Source: Microscillaceae bacterium (GTDB taxonomy: Bacteria > Bacteroidota > Bacteroidia > Cytophagales > Microscillaceae). Taken from it: 64,000 nucleotides of DNA. Positions 62,650-64,000 of the stretch are shown here, piece after piece. Below the pieces are notes generated by a model, which ran no database searches, was not told the origin of the DNA, and saw only the letters and a list, made by a program, of their open reading frames with translations. Numbering within the stretch: the stretch's first letter is position 1; every line of letters starts with the position of its first letter. Both the position numbers and the translations under genes were made by a program. The DNA is taken from contig JAABSX010000006.1 of the NCBI GenBank assembly GCA_011390205.1, forward strand, positions 62,001 through 126,000. The letters are read 5' to 3'.

Positions 62650-63465
62650 TTATAACATGGCCAATTTTTCAATGTATGCACTTGTCTGGTGCTCAGCTAC
62701 ATCAGCAATGGCCATGTCTAGCAAATCCCAAATAGAAACCCCTAAATCGTCCCAAAAATTTTTCCAGTGGGCAGAATCCATGTGCCTGATTCCTTCTTTG
62801 TCTAAAAATACAAAAGTACCACAGTGACTGTATTCAGATTTTCGGGTGGGCACTCGGGTGATGATGTCTCCATAATTGACGATTCTGAATAACTGTGCTT
62901 TGAAATTTCGATTAAAAAAAGAAGCAAACAATAAATCTCCTACTCTTGGCTGCCCAAACGTATAGACTTGCTGCAGAGAGATGCCTACCTCTATGGCCTG
63001 AGCCGCAGCGAGGGTAGCCAGTGCACCTCCTTGGCTATGCCCACAAAAGAATATTTTTTGTGAAGGATGATGAAAATCCTGTATCGCAGCAGCGATTTGC
63101 TGCCAAACCAAATCTACAGACCGCATAAAGCCCCTGTGTACGTTTCCTCTGAACCTCTCTGTCAGTTGAGTGTCCATATTATTGACCCAGTCTTGCATTT
63201 TATTAGGTTCTGTGCCCCTGAATGCCAAAATTAACATCTCTTGATTGGCAGTAACATAGGCTTGGATGTCATCTTCATCACTGCTATATTCTATGAATCT
63301 AAAGTCATTCATTCCCCATAATTCTTTGCAGACATATTCTTTGAGTTTGGGCTGTTCATAGGCAAGGCGGGCGTGTTTTGCCAAGAAAAGGGCATTCTCG
63401 TCAGAGAATCCTTGAGCATTGGGTTGAAAATTGTGGTATTCTAGGGTGGTTTTATTTTGCGACAT
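62650..63465 (-). CDS. Class 3 lipase family protein
   Basis: 271 aa, no signal peptide. Lipase_3 pattern: LILAFRGTEPNKMQDWVNNMD, nucleophile FFCGHSQGGALATLAAAQA (Ser in GHSQG), VYTFGQPRVGD, then NYGDIITRVPTRKSEYSHCG with the expected acid, and a C-terminal His (RHMDSAHW). Looks like an active lipase/esterase; the location is unclear since no export signal is visible. Monocistronic. Confidence 0.9.
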   Translation of the reverse strand: MSQNKTTLEYHNFQPNAQGFSDENALFLAKHARLAYEQPKLKEYVCKELWGMNDFRFIEYSSDEDDIQAYVTANQEMLILAFRGTEPNKMQDWVNNMDTQLTERFRGNVHRGFMRSVDLVWQQIAAAIQDFHHPSQKIFFCGHSQGGALATLAAAQAIEVGISLQQVYTFGQPRVGDLLFASFFNRNFKAQLFRIVNYGDIITRVPTRKSEYSHCGTFVFLDKEGIRHMDSAHWKNFWDDLGVSIWDLLDMAIADVAEHQTSAYIEKLAML

Positions 63466-63611
63466 TCATTTGTGGTATTTTAATTCAAAATTTTTTCTAA
63501 GAAAAGGAATTTAAGCAGAATTACCAAAAACTTCTTTTATTTTGTCTTTACATACGTCTTTTTCACTTCCAAAAGTGAAGAGGCCTCGTATAAAAATCTA
63601 TTTTTTATGTG

Positions 63612-63643
63612 TTGTATTCATAATTAACACACTTATAAATTTG
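63612..63643 (+). promoter_or_regulatory. Promoter of the PNT/alanine-dehydrogenase-like gene
   Basis: TTG at 63612-63614, 21-nt spacer, TAAATTTG at 63636-63643, 53 nt before the ATG. The region also has two copies of aattaacaca (63622 and 63654), a possible short operator. Confidence 0.55.
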
Positions 63644-63696
63644 CATATTTACAAATTAACACATTTACTTATACCTAACAATAAAAACTAAAAATC

Positions 63697-64000
63697 ATGA
63701 AAATTGCAATCATTAGAGAGGGAAAAAATCCTCCTGATAGGCGTGTGCCTCTTTTGCCAGCCCAGTGCCTTGCTTTGCAGAAGGCATATCCTCATCTTAA
63801 ATTTTTGATACAGTCTAGCAGTGTGAGATGCGTAAAAGATGAAGCATATGAGCAACTTGGGCTTCGTGTGTGTGAGGATGTATCGGAGGCAGATGTTTTT
63901 TTTGGGGTCAAAGAAGTGCCCATACCTGATTTAGTACCAGAGAAGATGTACTTTTTCTTTTCTCATACCATCAAGAAGCAGAGCTATAATCGGGGCTTGC
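63697..64000 (+). CDS. Alanine dehydrogenase / PNT N-terminal-domain protein (3' end outside window)
   Basis: Partial: 101 codons are visible. The start MKIAIIREGKNPPDRRVPLL, and RCVKDEAYEQLGLRV, then EADVFFGVKEVPIPDL and YFFFSHTIKKQSYNRG match the N-terminal lobe of the alanine-dehydrogenase / saccharopine (lysine-forming) dehydrogenase group. The SHTIKKQ form favours the saccharopine-dehydrogenase-like branch found in Bacteroidetes. Which substrate is used cannot be told from this fragment. It has its own good promoter. Confidence 0.85.
   Translation, partial: MKIAIIREGKNPPDRRVPLLPAQCLALQKAYPHLKFLIQSSSVRCVKDEAYEQLGLRVCEDVSEADVFFGVKEVPIPDLVPEKMYFFFSHTIKKQSYNRGL

Overview
The window looks like a chromosomal segment of a gliding Bacteroidota bacterium, most likely of the Cytophagales. 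Evidence for this: two very large secreted proteins with type IX secretion (T9SS) C-terminal signals (types A and B), the gliding protein GldG, a MurF-Alr fusion, a stand-alone ParE of Bacteroidetes type, DUF6702 and DUF4837 proteins, weak Shine-Dalgarno signals, and several promoter candidates of the Bacteroidetes form TTG-N20-23-TAnnTTTG. No rRNA, tRNA, CRISPR array, intact insertion sequence or prophage was recognised. Both window ends cut genes: katG at the left and a PNT/alanine-dehydrogenase-like gene at the right.

Layout. 1-1.4 kb: katG (3' part). 1.5-5.5 kb: leftward PAPS-synthesis genes cysC, cysD, cysN behind a UDP-GlcNAc 4,6-dehydratase-like gene. 5.6-7.8 kb: a seven-TM sensor with SpoIIE/PP2C phosphatase output. 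8.3-14.5 kb: alpha/beta hydrolase, rseP-DUF6702, dxr with an upstream 40-codon membrane microprotein, a family-2 glycosyltransferase and an N-carbamoylputrescine amidase. 14.9-28.1 kb: a 2436-residue repetitive T9SS protein, an S9 peptidase and a T9SS type B adhesin-like protein. 28.2-33.2 kb: murF-alr, NDH-2, ispH. 33.5-35.8 kb: a small locus of a TPR-like protein, a Pol-beta-type nucleotidyltransferase and a divergent TerY-like vWA protein. 35.9-41 kb: nucleotide-sugar enzymes, an unusual membrane protein, and an accessory patch with Uma2, a PIN toxin-antitoxin pair, a Uma2 fragment and several palindromic repeats. 41-51 kb: thrS, a class V aminotransferase, SufE/SufT/bacilliredoxin, lpxK, a TPR protein and an M1 peptidase. 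51-64 kb: parE, gldG, a 1297-residue propeller-GAF-SpoIIE sensor, a Rieske protein, LemA/TPM, a DUF4837 lipoprotein, a class 3 lipase and the start of the PNT-like gene.

How it fits together. Most of the segment is core metabolism (isoprenoids: dxr, ispH; cell wall: murF-alr; lipid A: lpxK; Fe-S: sufE/sufT; respiration: NDH-2) mixed with cell-surface functions (T9SS cargo, GldG, nucleotide sugars, PAPS) and two large membrane phosphatases probably feeding a partner-switching pathway encoded elsewhere. I did not find a clearly complete new defence or mobile system. The stretches most worth a second look are the nucleotidyltransferase/TerY locus (33.5-35.8 kb), and the 38.3-41.0 kb patch. In that patch a PIN toxin-antitoxin pair sits between a whole Uma2 gene and a 25-codon copy of its 3' end, and a mobile palindromic repeat appears to encode the last residues of threonyl-tRNA synthetase.
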